DNA of 64,000 bases, from assembly GCF_900101505.1 (NCBI RefSeq), contig NZ_FMZI01000017.1, forward strand, positions 37,442-101,441. The letters run 5' to 3'. Numbering within the stretch: position 1 is the stretch's first letter; the number at the start of each line of letters is the position of its first letter. The position numbers and the translations under genes were made by a program. The notes under the pieces are model-generated. The model searched no databases. It saw nothing but the letters and a program-made list of their open reading frames with translations, and had not been told where the DNA came from. Shown piece after piece: positions 9,302 through 18,823 of this stretch. Origin of the DNA: Antarctobacter albus. Lineage in GTDB: Bacteria; Pseudomonadota; Alphaproteobacteria; Rhodobacterales; Rhodobacteraceae.

Positions 9302-10216
9302 ATGCCAATGCTACGGATCACAGTCATCGAACATGAGGCCCGCCTGCATGGCGGCACTGCCCCCCTGCTGCCCGCGCTCGCCGATGCGCTGGCAACCGAT
9401 TCCGGGCCGGTCACGATCATGGTGCATGGCTACAAGTACCAGCCCGGCCACCCCGTGCACTGTCCACATGCCTCGTTGATGTCCCCAGCCCCGCGCGCCA
9501 AGGACCGCCGGGTCGTCAGCTGGCCCGACCGTCTGGGCCTTCAGGGGCGTGTCGCCATATCCTTTGGCTGGCAGGCGCGCGGCTCGATCTGGGCGGCACA
9601 CCGTCGCGCAGCTTTGGCGGGAGAGGCGCTGGCGGCGCTTGTGCGCGAGGTTCGCCGCCTGGCCCCGCGGCGCCCGGTCAATGTCATCGCCCACTCGCTT
9701 GGTGCCCGGGTTGCCCTTGCGGCAGTGCGTGCAGGCGCCCCCGGCACCATCACCCGCGCCGTCCTTCTGGCTGCGGCGGAATACGGCGCGGTGGCGCGTT
9801 ATACGCTGGACAGCGCAAGGGGCTGTCGGACGCAGGTCCTGAACGTCACCAGCCGCGAAAACGACCTGTTCGATTTCATGCTGGAACGGTTGGTGCCTCC
9901 GACGCATCCGGGTGACCGGATGTTGGGGCATGGTGGCGTAGACCTGCCGCAAATGGTGACGTTGCAGCTCGACGATGAACAAAGCTTAACAGCCCTGCGC
10001 CGCCTGGGCTTTCCGATCGCACCACCGCAACGCCTGATCTGCCACTGGTCGCCGTACCTGCGCGAGGGCGTCTTTCCGCTCTACCGCGCCATCCTGAGCG
10101 GCACCCTACCGATGGACGACCTTCGGGCGGTCCTGCCCACCGCCTGCGCCCCACGCTGGTCGCGTTTGCGCCCACGGTTGCCGCGCCCGCAACCACCATT
10201 GGTGCCCGCCGAGTAA
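9302..10216 (+). CDS. alpha/beta-hydrolase-fold protein
   Basis: A 304-residue protein with alpha/beta hydrolase features: TIMVHGYKY (oxyanion-loop region, ~38-46), the nucleophile elbow AHSLGAR with its serine at about residue 134, and a late histidine. The HGY..P and HSLGARV pattern resembles DUF900-like or lipase-like esterases. No signal peptide is evident, so it is probably cytoplasmic. A second ATG two codons in (9308) is an equally plausible start. It stands alone, divergent from metZ and 121 bases before the antiporter. The substrate is unknown. Confidence 0.75.
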   Translation: MPMLRITVIEHEARLHGGTAPLLPALADALATDSGPVTIMVHGYKYQPGHPVHCPHASLMSPAPRAKDRRVVSWPDRLGLQGRVAISFGWQARGSIWAAHRRAALAGEALAALVREVRRLAPRRPVNVIAHSLGARVALAAVRAGAPGTITRAVLLAAAEYGAVARYTLDSARGCRTQVLNVTSRENDLFDFMLERLVPPTHPGDRMLGHGGVDLPQMVTLQLDDEQSLTALRRLGFPIAPPQRLICHWSPYLREGVFPLYRAILSGTLPMDDLRAVLPTACAPRWSRLRPRLPRPQPPLVPAE

Positions 10217-10337
10217 CCCGCCGCTGCCTCATATAGGGCAACCTGCCCGTATTGCAGGCAGATTTCACATGTCTCCGGTTGCCTCTCCGGCCTTCCCCGG
10301 CCCAATATGGAAGAGTAGCCAACCAGCGGAGAAGCGT

Positions 10338-12221
10338 GTGGACTCCTTTCTTTTTCAGGCTTCTGTCTTTCTTCTTGCCGCAGTGATCGCTGTGCCTCTC
10401 GCAGCGCGCCTGGGGCTGGGCTCGGTACTTGGCTACTTGCTGGCCGGACTTGTGATCGGACCCGGACTCGGGCTGATCGTGGCGACGGACGACATCCAGC
10501 ATTTTGCCGAATTCGGCGTGGTCATGATGCTGTTCATCATCGGGCTGGAGCTGGAACCCCGCGCGCTCTGGGACATGCGGCATCGTCTGATCGGCCTCGG
10601 CGGATTGCAGATCGTGCTGACCACTTCGGCCATCCTCGCCGGGGGCATGGCGCTTGGCTTGGCCTGGCCGACGGCCCTGGCCGTGGGCCTCGCGCTGGCG
10701 CTGTCGTCGACTGCCATCGTGCTGCAGACGCTAAATGAAAAGAACCTGATGCAGACCAATGGCGGGCGATCCGCCTTTTCGGTTCTTCTGACGCAGGACA
10801 TCGCGGTGATCCCGATCCTGGTCATCCTGCCGCTTTTGTCGATACCCGCCTTCGTCAGTCCGGGAACCTTCCTGCAAGAGAACTCCGACCACGGAGATCA
10901 CGGCACAGACGCGCATCACGCGGCCATGTCCCTGGTCGAAGGCCTGCCCGGCTGGGGTGCTGCGCTGGTGACGCTGGCAGTGATCGCCGCGATCATCCTT
11001 GCCGGTGTCTATGGGGCCCGCCCCCTGTTCCGTTACATCCACGCCGCGCATCTGCCCGAGATGTTCACCGCCGTCGCCCTGCTGATCGTGATCGGCATCG
11101 CCTTTCTGATGATGCTGGTCGGCCTGTCTCCGGCGCTTGGCACCTTCCTGGCAGGGGTTGTCCTTGCCAACTCCGAGTTCCGGCACGAGCTTGAATCGGA
11201 CATCGAACCCTTCAAGGGTCTGCTGCTGGGGCTGTTCTTTATCACCGTGGGCGCCGGGATCGATGTCGAGTCGCTGTTGCGCGAGCCCATGACCATCCTC
11301 GGGCTGGCGCTGGCAGTGATCCTGGTCAAGGGCATCGTGCTTTATGGTCTGGGGCGCGCCTTTGGGCTGCGCAAGCGCGGGCTGTGGCTGTTCACGCTGG
11401 GCCTGGCCCAGGCCGGCGAGTTCGGTTTTGTCCTGATCTCCTTCGGTCGTCAGCAAAGCGTCTTTTCCGCCGATCTCGGCGGTCGGCTTTTGCTGATCAT
11501 CGCCATGACCATGTTGATCACCCCCCTGCTCTTCCTTCTGTTCGACTATCTCAACAAGGGGTTCAGCAAGCTCACCGAAAGCGCCGAGGAAGACGCCATC
11601 GACGAAGAAGGCCCGGTGCTGATCGCGGGGATCGGGCGCTTTGGCCAGATCGTCAATCGTCTCGTGCGTTCTGCGGGGCACCGTACCGTGGTGCTTGACC
11701 ATGACATCAAGACGATCCAGCTGATCCGGCGGTTCGGGGTCAAGGGCTTCTTCGGCGATCCCACGCGGCCCGAACTCTTGCACGCCGCCGGGATAGATTC
11801 CGCGCGTGTCTTGGTGGCAGCCCTGGACGATCCCAAGGCCACGACCAAGCTGGTGGCCTATGCCCGCCGCATCCGCCCCGATCTGCACATCGTCGCCCGC
11901 GCACGGGACCGGACGCACGTCTATGCGCTCTACCAGGCGGGGGCAAATGACATCGTGCGCGAGATGTTCGACAGCAGTCTTCGTGCCGGCCGGTACGTTC
12001 TGGAAAACGTCGGTATGAGCGAATTCGAAGCCGCCATTGCGGAAGAAACCTTCTATCACCATGACCGACGTACCATCCGCGAGCTGGCCCAGCTCTGGGA
12101 TCCGTCGATTCCCCCGGCCGAGAACGCCGCCTATGTGGCCCGCTCGAAGGAGTTGGAACGCGAGTTGGAGACGGAACTCTACACCGCGCTCACCGAACGC
12201 GGAAAGCAGGACGCGGCATAG
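10338..12221 (+). CDS. Kef-type (CPA2) K+/H+ antiporter with RCK domain
   Basis: Monovalent cation:proton antiporter-2 family, like KefB/KefC. The N-terminal ~380 residues are hydrophobic with 12-13 membrane segments, including GYLLAGLVIGPGLGL and LSSTAIVLQTL. A cytosolic TrkA-N/RCK domain with the Rossmann signature GIGRFGQ starts at about residue 425. A histidine/aspartate-rich loop (HGDHGTDAHH) occurs in the middle. I choose the GTG at 10338 (VDSFLFQASVFLL) because GGAGAAG lies 5 bases upstream and homologues begin with this segment. An ATG at 10269 would add 23 non-conserved residues. No KefF/KefG ancillary gene is adjacent. Confidence 0.9.
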   Translation: MDSFLFQASVFLLAAVIAVPLAARLGLGSVLGYLLAGLVIGPGLGLIVATDDIQHFAEFGVVMMLFIIGLELEPRALWDMRHRLIGLGGLQIVLTTSAILAGGMALGLAWPTALAVGLALALSSTAIVLQTLNEKNLMQTNGGRSAFSVLLTQDIAVIPILVILPLLSIPAFVSPGTFLQENSDHGDHGTDAHHAAMSLVEGLPGWGAALVTLAVIAAIILAGVYGARPLFRYIHAAHLPEMFTAVALLIVIGIAFLMMLVGLSPALGTFLAGVVLANSEFRHELESDIEPFKGLLLGLFFITVGAGIDVESLLREPMTILGLALAVILVKGIVLYGLGRAFGLRKRGLWLFTLGLAQAGEFGFVLISFGRQQSVFSADLGGRLLLIIAMTMLITPLLFLLFDYLNKGFSKLTESAEEDAIDEEGPVLIAGIGRFGQIVNRLVRSAGHRTVVLDHDIKTIQLIRRFGVKGFFGDPTRPELLHAAGIDSARVLVAALDDPKATTKLVAYARRIRPDLHIVARARDRTHVYALYQAGANDIVREMFDSSLRAGRYVLENVGMSEFEAAIAEETFYHHDRRTIRELAQLWDPSIPPAENAAYVARSKELERELETELYTALTERGKQDAA

Positions 12222-12242
12222 GCGGCAACCGGAAACGAAAAA

Positions 12243-12264
12243 ACCGCGCCCCGGGGGACGCGGT
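12243..12264. terminator. bidirectional terminator between the antiporter and carD
   Basis: ACCGCG (12243-12248) pairs with CGCGGT (12259-12264) around a CCCC/GGGG core. It is flanked by an A-run on the left, which gives U residues to the carD transcript, and lies between two convergent genes. Confidence 0.55.
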
Positions 12265-12290
12265 CAGTTCATTTCCGTTTCGCAGGTCGC

Positions 12291-12797
12291 TTACGCGGCG
12301 CGCAGACCCAGAACTTCGTCCACCTGCTTGGCGGCGGCGGCCTCGTCGCCGGAAACGGCGGCGATTTCGCGGGTCAGACGCTCCAGCGCGGCTTCGTACA
12401 GCTGACGCTCAGAATAGCTCTGCTCGCGCTGGTCGTCGGCGCGGTGCAGGTCGCGCACCACCTCGGCGATGGCGATCAGATCACCCGAGTTGATCTTCTG
12501 CTCATACTCCTGGGCGCGGCGCGACCACATCGCGCGCTTGACCTTGGCCTTGCCCTTGAGGGTCTTCATGGCCTCGTTCACAACGTCCGGGGACGACAGC
12601 GACCGCATTCCGACTTCGGTGGCCTTGTGCGTCGGCACGCGCAGGGTCATCTTGTCCTTCTCGAAGGAGATCACGAAGAGTTCGAGGCTGATCCCGGCGA
12701 TCTCCTGCTTTTCGATGGACACGATCTGGCCTACGCCATGCGCCGGGTAAACCACATAGTCATTGGGACGGAAGTCGTTTTTCTTGGTCTTGGTCAT
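12291..12797 (-). CDS. CarD-family transcriptional regulator
   Basis: 168 residues from MTKTKKNDFRPN at 12797, with GAGGA upstream; an ATG six codons earlier is less likely. The N-terminal RNA-polymerase-interacting domain shows NDYVVYPAHGVGQIVSIEKQEIAG (in two pieces, residues ~9-32). The C-terminal helical DNA-binding part includes KAKVKRAMWSRRAQEYEQKI. CarD binds the RNA polymerase beta subunit and stabilises open promoter complexes, especially at rRNA promoters. In Rhodobacteraceae it commonly sits next to fdxA, as here. Confidence 0.95.
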   Translation of the reverse strand: MTKTKKNDFRPNDYVVYPAHGVGQIVSIEKQEIAGISLELFVISFEKDKMTLRVPTHKATEVGMRSLSSPDVVNEAMKTLKGKAKVKRAMWSRRAQEYEQKINSGDLIAIAEVVRDLHRADDQREQSYSERQLYEAALERLTREIAAVSGDEAAAAKQVDEVLGLRAA

Positions 12798-13073
12798 ATA
12801 GGTCGTTCCTCGCAACTCATCAGTTGACTAGGCGACAAAAAAGACGACCGGGGATCGCTGGATTCCCGCTCATCTCATGTCATACAGTCTGGTTATGCCC
12901 CGTAGGGACGTCGGGCGTTACGCCCCGAACGTGCAGTCATCATGTGAACAACATGTATAGCATAGAATACGAAAGCATCCTAGCGCCCTCACGAAGTGAG
13001 GTTTACCAGTTGAATATCAGGGATTTAGGCAAGAAATTCCATGCCCTGCCAAAAGCGACGGAGCGAATCGTTC

Positions 13074-13412
13074 TTAACCGCCCTCGCCCGGTGTCTCGGA
13101 GAAGTACTTCTCCAGCTTGCCGCTTTCACCGTCACGTTCCTCGGCCTCGGGCAGCGGATCCTTCTTGGAGATGATCACCGGCCAGAGTTCCGCGTACTTG
13201 CGGTTGAACTCGACCCATTTCTCCATGTCCGGCTCGGTGTCCGGGCGGATGGCGTCGGCAGGGCATTCCGGCTCGCAGACACCGCAGTCGATACATTCGT
13301 CGGGGTGGATCACCAACATGTTCTCGCCCTCGTAGAAGCAATCCACAGGGCACACCTCGACGCAGTCGGTGTATTTGCAGGCAATGCAAGCATCGTTGAC
13401 GATGTAGGTCAT
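13074..13412 (-). CDS. fdxA: 7Fe ferredoxin FdxA
   Basis: A 112-residue seven-iron ferredoxin. The first cysteine set ([14 protein letters not shown], residues 9-22) binds the 3Fe-4S cluster, and the second ([12 protein letters not shown], from ~residue 40) binds the 4Fe-4S cluster. A C-terminal acidic extension ([13 protein letters not shown] onward) is typical of the FdxA type. It is a soluble low-potential electron carrier. On the minus strand it lies downstream of the S4 protein and upstream of carD. Confidence 0.95.
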   Translation of the reverse strand: MTYIVNDACIACKYTDCVEVCPVDCFYEGENMLVIHPDECIDCGVCEPECPADAIRPDTEPDMEKWVEFNRKYAELWPVIISKKDPLPEAEERDGESGKLEKYFSETPGEGG

Positions 13413-13467
13413 GAGCTTCTGGTTCCTCGCGGCGCGCTTTTGCGCCTAGCTAATCCAGCGGTCCGGA

Positions 13468-13848
13468 TCATTCAAGCGCCGAGGGGCGCGACTTGTCCAA
13501 TGCGCGGCGGTCTTTCTTGGTCGGGCGACCGCCGCCCTCATAGCGCGGCGCCCGCGGTTCACGCTCGCGTGGCTTGGGCGGATCGAGATCCTCGTAGAGC
13601 GCCTGCGCCTCAGGCGCAGGCCCGCGCCGCTCTCCGGGCGCGACAATTCGGATCACCCGCACGTCGCGTTCCTTGGGGAAGGTCAGGATGTCCCCCGGCC
13701 CCACCATGAAGGCAGGTTTCGCCACCGGCGAGCCGTTCACACGGCAATGACCGCCCGATACAAGCTTGGCCGAAAGCGAGCGCGTCTTGAAGAACCGCGC
13801 ATGCCAGAGCCACTTGTCTAGGCGGATCTTGGCGGGGCCTTCCCCCAT
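13468..13848 (-). CDS. S4-domain RNA-binding protein (Hsp15/HslR-like)
   Basis: A 126-residue basic protein with an S4 domain at residues ~8-55 (RLDKWLWHARFFKTRSLSAKLVSGG, quoted in part, then VNG). This is the Hsp15 signature, a family that binds 50S subunits carrying stalled nascent chains. The C-terminal half is proline- and arginine-rich and probably disordered. Its ATG immediately follows the TGA of the helicase gene with no spacer, so the two are almost certainly translated from one mRNA. That links it to RNA or ribosome turnover. Confidence 0.85.
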   Translation of the reverse strand: MGEGPAKIRLDKWLWHARFFKTRSLSAKLVSGGHCRVNGSPVAKPAFMVGPGDILTFPKERDVRVIRIVAPGERRGPAPEAQALYEDLDPPKPREREPRAPRYEGGGRPTKKDRRALDKSRPSALE

Positions 13849-16812
13849 TCAGGTCTTGTCCTTGAGCCCCATGAGCGCTGCCGCAAAGGGGTTGTCCGGA
13901 TCAATCGGCTTGTCCTTCTTGGGCGGGCGCGCCTCGAACTTGCGGCCACCACCGTCGCGCGGCGGCTTGCCCTTCGGCTTGCCGCCCTTGCCACGGGGAC
14001 GGTCGCCGCCCTTGTTGTCCTGCCGGTCGCCGCGCTGCGGACGTCCGCCGCCCTTGGCGCCGTCGCCGCCGCGCGCATCGCGCCGGGGCTTGCCCCCGCC
14101 ACGCCGCTGGTTGCCGCGATTGCCGCCCCAGGTGAAGGAATAGAAGATCTCAATCTCGGGACCGGCCAGCGCCTCGTCCGGGGCCTCGCCCGGGGTCAGC
14201 TCTTCTTCGGGCGTCTCGGACACCGGGCTCTCGGCCACGGGTTCAGCGGGCTCGGCGGAAACCGGCGCCTCGCCCTCGTCTTCCAATTGCGCCACCGGCG
14301 CGGCCACATCGGCCGGCTCCGGCGTTTCACCTGCGTCCGGGCTGACGCCTGCGGGCTCTTCGCCCGCTGCGTCCATGACCGGCTTGTCGTCAGCCGGCGC
14401 CCCTGCCTCACCTGCAACCACCGCATCGGCGGGTTTGACCTTTTCGCGCTCTCCCTTTTCGGCGCGATAGCCCAGGCCCTGCATCAGGTCGGCGAACTGT
14501 TCCAGCGTCATGCCAGTGATCGACAGCATGTCGGCCTTGGCCTCGAATCCGCCGCGGCTGTCCTCGGCGCGCAGCATGTCGGCCAGACGTTCCAGCATGT
14601 CGATGCGGATCGCCCGGGCGCCGGATTTACGGTAGCCCGCCAGCGTGTAATGCTGCGCCGGCACCTCGTCCATGTTCGGCACCGTGACCAGCCCCGGCGG
14701 CGGCGCCTCGGGGAACTCGTCCAGCCCGTTGGCCAACGACCACAGCACCAGCCGCAGCCGCGTCGGCGCCGGTTTCAGCAGCAGCGGCATAAAGATCGTG
14801 TATTGACCGAACCGCACACCGTGCTTGCGCAGCGAGCCGCGCGCATCCTGGTCCAGCGCCTTGACGTCATCGGCCACCTGCGACCGCGGGATCACGCCCA
14901 TCTGTTCGACCATCTGGAAGGCAAATCCGCGCGCCAACCCGGTCAGGGCCTCGTCGTCGCGCATTTTCAGCAGCGGCTCGAACAGCGCCGCGATCTTGCG
15001 GTCCATGAAATGCTGCAACCGGCGCGTGACCTTCTCGGCCACGTCATGCCCGGCCTCGTCGTCGACGAATGCCACCACGCGCGGCTTGAGCGGATCGTCG
15101 CCCTTGGCCAGTTTGCCGACCGCCTGGTCGCCCCACATCAACCCACCCTGTTCGGTAAAGTCGATCTCGGTATCGGGCGCGTTGTAGAATCGGTCGGCGC
15201 GCAGGTGGAAATGCGGTGTCAGCGCCTGCAGGCTTGCCTGGCGCAGCGTCTTGGCCTCCTGGCCTGTCGCATCCTTGTCCTGCCGGAACCGGAACCCCTC
15301 GAGCCTGCCGACGAGATGACCTTCGACGGTGACTTCACCCTGATCGTTCACTTCGGCCAAGAGGGCCTCCTTCTGTTTCAACCGGCGCAGTAGAACACTG
15401 GTGCGCCGGTCTACAAATCTCTGCGTCAGACGCTCGTGCAGGGCATCCGACAGGGCGTCTTCTACAGCGCGCGTTCGCCCGCGCCAATGGTCTTCGTCCG
15501 CGACCCAGCCCTTTCGCTGAGCCACATAAGTCCATGTGCGGATATACGCCAGCCGTTTCGACAATGTGTCAATGTCGCCATCGGTCCGGTCGATCCTGTT
15601 GACCTGTCGGGCCAGGAAATCATCGGGCACGCGTCCGTTTTGATGCAAGTGCCCAAAGATAACGCCCAAAAGGCCCGCGTGTTCCGCCGGCGAAATTCCG
15701 CGGAAATCGGGGATTCGGCAGACATCCCACAACAGTTGCACCGATGCCGTGTCCGAAGCCCGGGCGCGCACCTCTGCCTCGGAGGCCAGGGCACGCAGCG
15801 CGCGCAGGTCATCGGCCTCGCGCGCCTTGGTCAGCATCTCGTGGTCCGGCGAGGCGTCCAGGCTGGCATCCAGCGCGTCGATGGATCCGAAGCGGAGCGC
15901 GGAACTGCGCCAGTTCAGTTTCTTCAGCGGGGTGAAGGAATGGTTGCAGATCGCCTCTGCCCATTCGTCCGGGATCGGCCCCGTATCGCCGGTGACGCCG
16001 AAGGTGCCGTTCGACATGCCGCGCCCTGCCCGCCCCGCGATCTGTGCCAGCTCGTTCGGTTGCAGCGGGCGCATCCGCCGCCCGTCGAATTTCGTCAGCG
16101 AGGAAAAGGCAACATGGTCGATGTCGAGGTTCAGGCCCATGCCGATGGCATCTGTCGCCACCAGGTAATCCACCTCGCCATTCTGGTAGAGGTCGACCTG
16201 CGCGTTGCGTGTCCGGGGTGACAGCGCCCCCATGACCACGGCCGCCCCGCCCTTCTGCCGTTTCAGCAGTTCCGCGATGGCATAGACATTGTCGACGCTG
16301 AAACCGACGATGGCGGTCCGCGCCGGCAGGCGGCTGATCTTTTTCGAGCCGGTATAAACAAGCTGGCTCATCCGTTCGCGACGGACGTATTCCACCCCCG
16401 GCACCAGCGCCCCGATGGGTCCGCGCATCGTGTCGGACCCCAGGAACAGGGTCTCATGCGTGCCGCGCATCCGCAGCAGGCGGTCGGTAAAGACATGGCC
16501 GCGTTCTGGATCGGCGCAAAGCTGGATCTCGTCGATTGCGACGAAATCCGTGCCCATGCCCTCGGGCATCGCCTCGACCGTGCAGACCCAGTATTTCGCC
16601 CGTGGCGGAACGATCCGTTCCTCGCCCGTCACCAGCGCCACCACAGACGGGCCGCGGATCGCCACGATCTTGTCGAAAACCTCGCGCGCAAGCAGGCGCA
16701 GCGGCAGTCCGATCACGCCGGTGCGATAGCCAAGCATCCGCTCGATGGCGTAGTGGGTCTTGCCTGTGTTGGTCGGGCCGAGAACGGCCGCGATCCGGGA
16801 ATTCTGGGCCAT
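13849..16812 (-). CDS. SUV3-like superfamily 2 RNA helicase with long R/G-rich tail
   Basis: 987 residues. Motif I is GPTNTGKTHYA (residues 12-22) and motif II is the DEIQ box in AIDEIQLC (~93). The helicase C domain ends in a QIAGRAGRG motif VI (~275-283). This arrangement matches bacterial homologues of the mitochondrial SUV3 RNA helicase found in alphaproteobacteria. The last ~200 residues are low-complexity: an acidic/proline segment (EEPAGVSPDAGETPEPADV) and then an arginine/glycine/lysine-rich tail (GGNRGNQRRGGGKPRRD), probably disordered and RNA-binding. It is first in an operon with the S4 protein and then fdxA. Confidence 0.88.
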   Translation of the reverse strand: MAQNSRIAAVLGPTNTGKTHYAIERMLGYRTGVIGLPLRLLAREVFDKIVAIRGPSVVALVTGEERIVPPRAKYWVCTVEAMPEGMGTDFVAIDEIQLCADPERGHVFTDRLLRMRGTHETLFLGSDTMRGPIGALVPGVEYVRRERMSQLVYTGSKKISRLPARTAIVGFSVDNVYAIAELLKRQKGGAAVVMGALSPRTRNAQVDLYQNGEVDYLVATDAIGMGLNLDIDHVAFSSLTKFDGRRMRPLQPNELAQIAGRAGRGMSNGTFGVTGDTGPIPDEWAEAICNHSFTPLKKLNWRSSALRFGSIDALDASLDASPDHEMLTKAREADDLRALRALASEAEVRARASDTASVQLLWDVCRIPDFRGISPAEHAGLLGVIFGHLHQNGRVPDDFLARQVNRIDRTDGDIDTLSKRLAYIRTWTYVAQRKGWVADEDHWRGRTRAVEDALSDALHERLTQRFVDRRTSVLLRRLKQKEALLAEVNDQGEVTVEGHLVGRLEGFRFRQDKDATGQEAKTLRQASLQALTPHFHLRADRFYNAPDTEIDFTEQGGLMWGDQAVGKLAKGDDPLKPRVVAFVDDEAGHDVAEKVTRRLQHFMDRKIAALFEPLLKMRDDEALTGLARGFAFQMVEQMGVIPRSQVADDVKALDQDARGSLRKHGVRFGQYTIFMPLLLKPAPTRLRLVLWSLANGLDEFPEAPPPGLVTVPNMDEVPAQHYTLAGYRKSGARAIRIDMLERLADMLRAEDSRGGFEAKADMLSITGMTLEQFADLMQGLGYRAEKGEREKVKPADAVVAGEAGAPADDKPVMDAAGEEPAGVSPDAGETPEPADVAAPVAQLEDEGEAPVSAEPAEPVAESPVSETPEEELTPGEAPDEALAGPEIEIFYSFTWGGNRGNQRRGGGKPRRDARGGDGAKGGGRPQRGDRQDNKGGDRPRGKGGKPKGKPPRDGGGRKFEARPPKKDKPIDPDNPFAAALMGLKDKT

Positions 16813-16870
16813 TGGGCCGCCTATGTCTCAGGCGCCCCGCACCTGTCGGCGCGGCGCCTCTCTTGCCTCG

Positions 16871-17422
16871 TCAGAGCGTGATGCCGATGGCCCTGCGCTC
16901 GAGCCGCTCCATCGCCTTCTGGACGTCGGGATCATGCGGCCTGAGTTCAAGTACCTTCTCGAAGGCGCGATAGGCAAGGGCCGGTTTTCCGACCTGTTCA
17001 TTGATCGCCCCGACCCCGCGCAGCGCCGCGAAATGGTTTGGATTCAGCGCCAGAACCCTTTCCAGGGCGTCCATCGCCGGGCCGAACTTCTCGGCCCCGA
17101 AATAGGCCAGCGCAAGCCCGTGCCACCCTTCGGCGAAATCCGGCGCATGGTCCGTCAGGGCGCGGAAATGCTCGATCGCGGCCTTGTGGTTCTTGACCTC
17201 CAGCGCATCACGCCCGCGCTTCAAGAGCAGGTCCATGCTGGCCGAACCTGACTTGGACCACTCGGCGATCAGCTGGTTTTCCAGCCGCTGCGCGGCGGTC
17301 GCGGTCTCGGCCTCCTGCAGCTCTGCAAGCAGCTCTGCCGAGCGATCTTCCGCCCTCCCGAGGGAGGGTAGGGAAATCATGACTAGGGCGCAAAATGCCG
17401 CGAGGATACGTTTGTAATCCAT
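16871..17422 (-). CDS. periplasmic tetratricopeptide-repeat protein
   Basis: 183 residues from MDYKRILAAFCALVMISLP at 17422, which gives a clean Sec signal peptide cleaved near GRAED. Longer starts at 17437 or 17482 would bury it. About three TPR units follow (ALEVKNHKAAIEHFRAL, GWHGLALAYFGAEKFGPAMDALERVLAL, PALAYRAFEKVLELRP), so it is probably a protein-interaction scaffold in the periplasm. It lies divergent from the SCP2 gene. The specific role is unknown. Confidence 0.82.
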   Translation of the reverse strand: MDYKRILAAFCALVMISLPSLGRAEDRSAELLAELQEAETATAAQRLENQLIAEWSKSGSASMDLLLKRGRDALEVKNHKAAIEHFRALTDHAPDFAEGWHGLALAYFGAEKFGPAMDALERVLALNPNHFAALRGVGAINEQVGKPALAYRAFEKVLELRPHDPDVQKAMERLERRAIGITL

Positions 17423-17511
17423 ATGTGCCGTCCTCATAACTTGGGCTGAGTGTAGCGTCTGAACGCCAGTTGGCCAGCGCACGATTATGAGAGCAAGCTT
17501 TAGGAGCGAAA

Positions 17512-17802
17512 ATGAGCGACACAGTCAACGCGGCCGTCAAAGCCCTGAATGAAAAAATGGGCGGAAACGGGTTCGACGGAACCGCGAAAATGACCATTGA
17601 GGACGAAGGCAGCCTGATCATCGACGAAAACGGCGCACATGCCGGTGACGAGTCCGCAGATGTGACCATGACCGCCAGCGCCGACACCTTCCTTGCCATT
17701 GTCGAAGGCGATCTGGACCCGACCTCGGCCTTCATGTCCGGCAAGCTTGCCATCGAGGGCGACATGTCCGCCGCCATGCGCCTCGCACAGGTCCTGGCCT
17801 GA
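17512..17802 (+). CDS. SCP2 sterol-binding-domain protein
   Basis: 96 residues forming a lone SCP2 domain: GGNGFDGTAKMTIEDEGSLIIDE in its first half and FLAIVEGDLDPTSAFMSGKLAIEGDM in its second, the usual lipid-pocket block. Such stand-alone proteins bind fatty-acyl or other hydrophobic ligands. The TGA overlaps the ATG of the lipase-like gene (TGATG), so the pair is co-translated and probably acts on a common lipid substrate. Confidence 0.88.
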   Translation: MSDTVNAAVKALNEKMGGNGFDGTAKMTIEDEGSLIIDENGAHAGDESADVTMTASADTFLAIVEGDLDPTSAFMSGKLAIEGDMSAAMRLAQVLA

Positions 17803-18764
17803 TGAACGCCGTTCCCGCGCCCTTCCACGCCGATCTTGCAGAAGGTCCGGCAGACGCCCGTGCCTGGTGGATGACCACCTCGGACGGGCTGCGTGTGCGC
17901 ATCGCGCATTATGGCAGCAACGGGGCGCGGGGCACGGTTTTCATGTTCCCCGGCCGGACCGAATACGTCGAGAAATACGGCCGTGTCAGCCGCCATCTTT
18001 CAGATGCCGGCTATCATGTCCTTGCCATCGACTGGCGCGGACAGGGGCTGGCCGACCGGATGCTGGACGAACGCCGCACCGGCCACGTCGGCGTCTTCGA
18101 GGACTACCAGCGCGATGTCGCCAGCATGGTGCAACTGGCCGACGACCTCGGCCTGCCCGGCCCGCGCCACCTGATCGGCCATTCGATGGGCGGCTGTATC
18201 GGGCTCCGCGCTGTCTCTGACGGTCTCGACGTGGCCTCCTGCGTGTTTACCGGCCCGATGTGGGGCATCCGCATCGCCGACCCGGTCCGCCCCGCCGCCT
18301 GGGCGATCTCGCGGATGTCGAAAACCGTGGGCCTGGGCCATCTCTTTGCACCGGGCACCGGGGCCGACAGCTACATCGCCTCCAACGCCTTTGACGACAA
18401 CCTGCTGACCACCGACACCGAGCAATGGGATTACATGCGCCGCCAGGTGCTGGCGATCCCCGAACTGCAACTGGGCGGCCCCTCGTTACACTGGCTGCAC
18501 GAGGCGCTTGCCGAAACCCGCCGCCTGGCCCGACGTCCCTCTCCGAAACAGCCCTGCATCTGCTATTGCGGCACCAACGAACGTATCGTCGACATCGACC
18601 GCATCCGCTCGCGCATGGCGCGATGGCCGAACGGGCGCCTCGACATGGTCGAGGCCGGTGAGCACGAGATCCTGATGGAAAGCCCGCATATCCGCGAACG
18701 CGTCCTGTCCGAGATCGTCGCGCATTTCGACAGCGCAACAGACCGGACCGCCCTGCGCGCCTGA
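17802..18764 (+). CDS. alpha/beta hydrolase, lysophospholipase type
   Basis: 320 residues of the serine-hydrolase family related to PldB and monoglyceride lipase. Visible are FMFPGRTEYVEKYG (oxyanion region), AIDWRGQG, the nucleophile elbow GHSMGG at about residue 126, and a C-terminal histidine in EAGEHEILME. No signal peptide. It is coupled to the SCP2 gene by an overlapping stop/start, which suggests that a lysophospholipid or acyl ester is presented by the binding protein; this is inference. Confidence 0.87.
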   Translation: MNAVPAPFHADLAEGPADARAWWMTTSDGLRVRIAHYGSNGARGTVFMFPGRTEYVEKYGRVSRHLSDAGYHVLAIDWRGQGLADRMLDERRTGHVGVFEDYQRDVASMVQLADDLGLPGPRHLIGHSMGGCIGLRAVSDGLDVASCVFTGPMWGIRIADPVRPAAWAISRMSKTVGLGHLFAPGTGADSYIASNAFDDNLLTTDTEQWDYMRRQVLAIPELQLGGPSLHWLHEALAETRRLARRPSPKQPCICYCGTNERIVDIDRIRSRMARWPNGRLDMVEAGEHEILMESPHIRERVLSEIVAHFDSATDRTALRA

Positions 18765-18823
18765 GGCAACCTCCCGAAAATCCGGCACTGGCCCGACGGC
18801 GGAAACCGCCTATCCTCAGCCGC

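Noticed and set aside
10731..12062. 443-residue minus-strand open frame opposite the Kef antiporter
   Set aside because: Gln/Asp/His-rich shadow of the transporter; no domain or ribosome-binding site.
12990..13012. CCTCAC-GAA-GTGAGG hairpin between fdxA and carD as a terminator
   Set aside because: No U run on the fdxA-sense strand and it sits ~60 bases past the stop; too weak to call.
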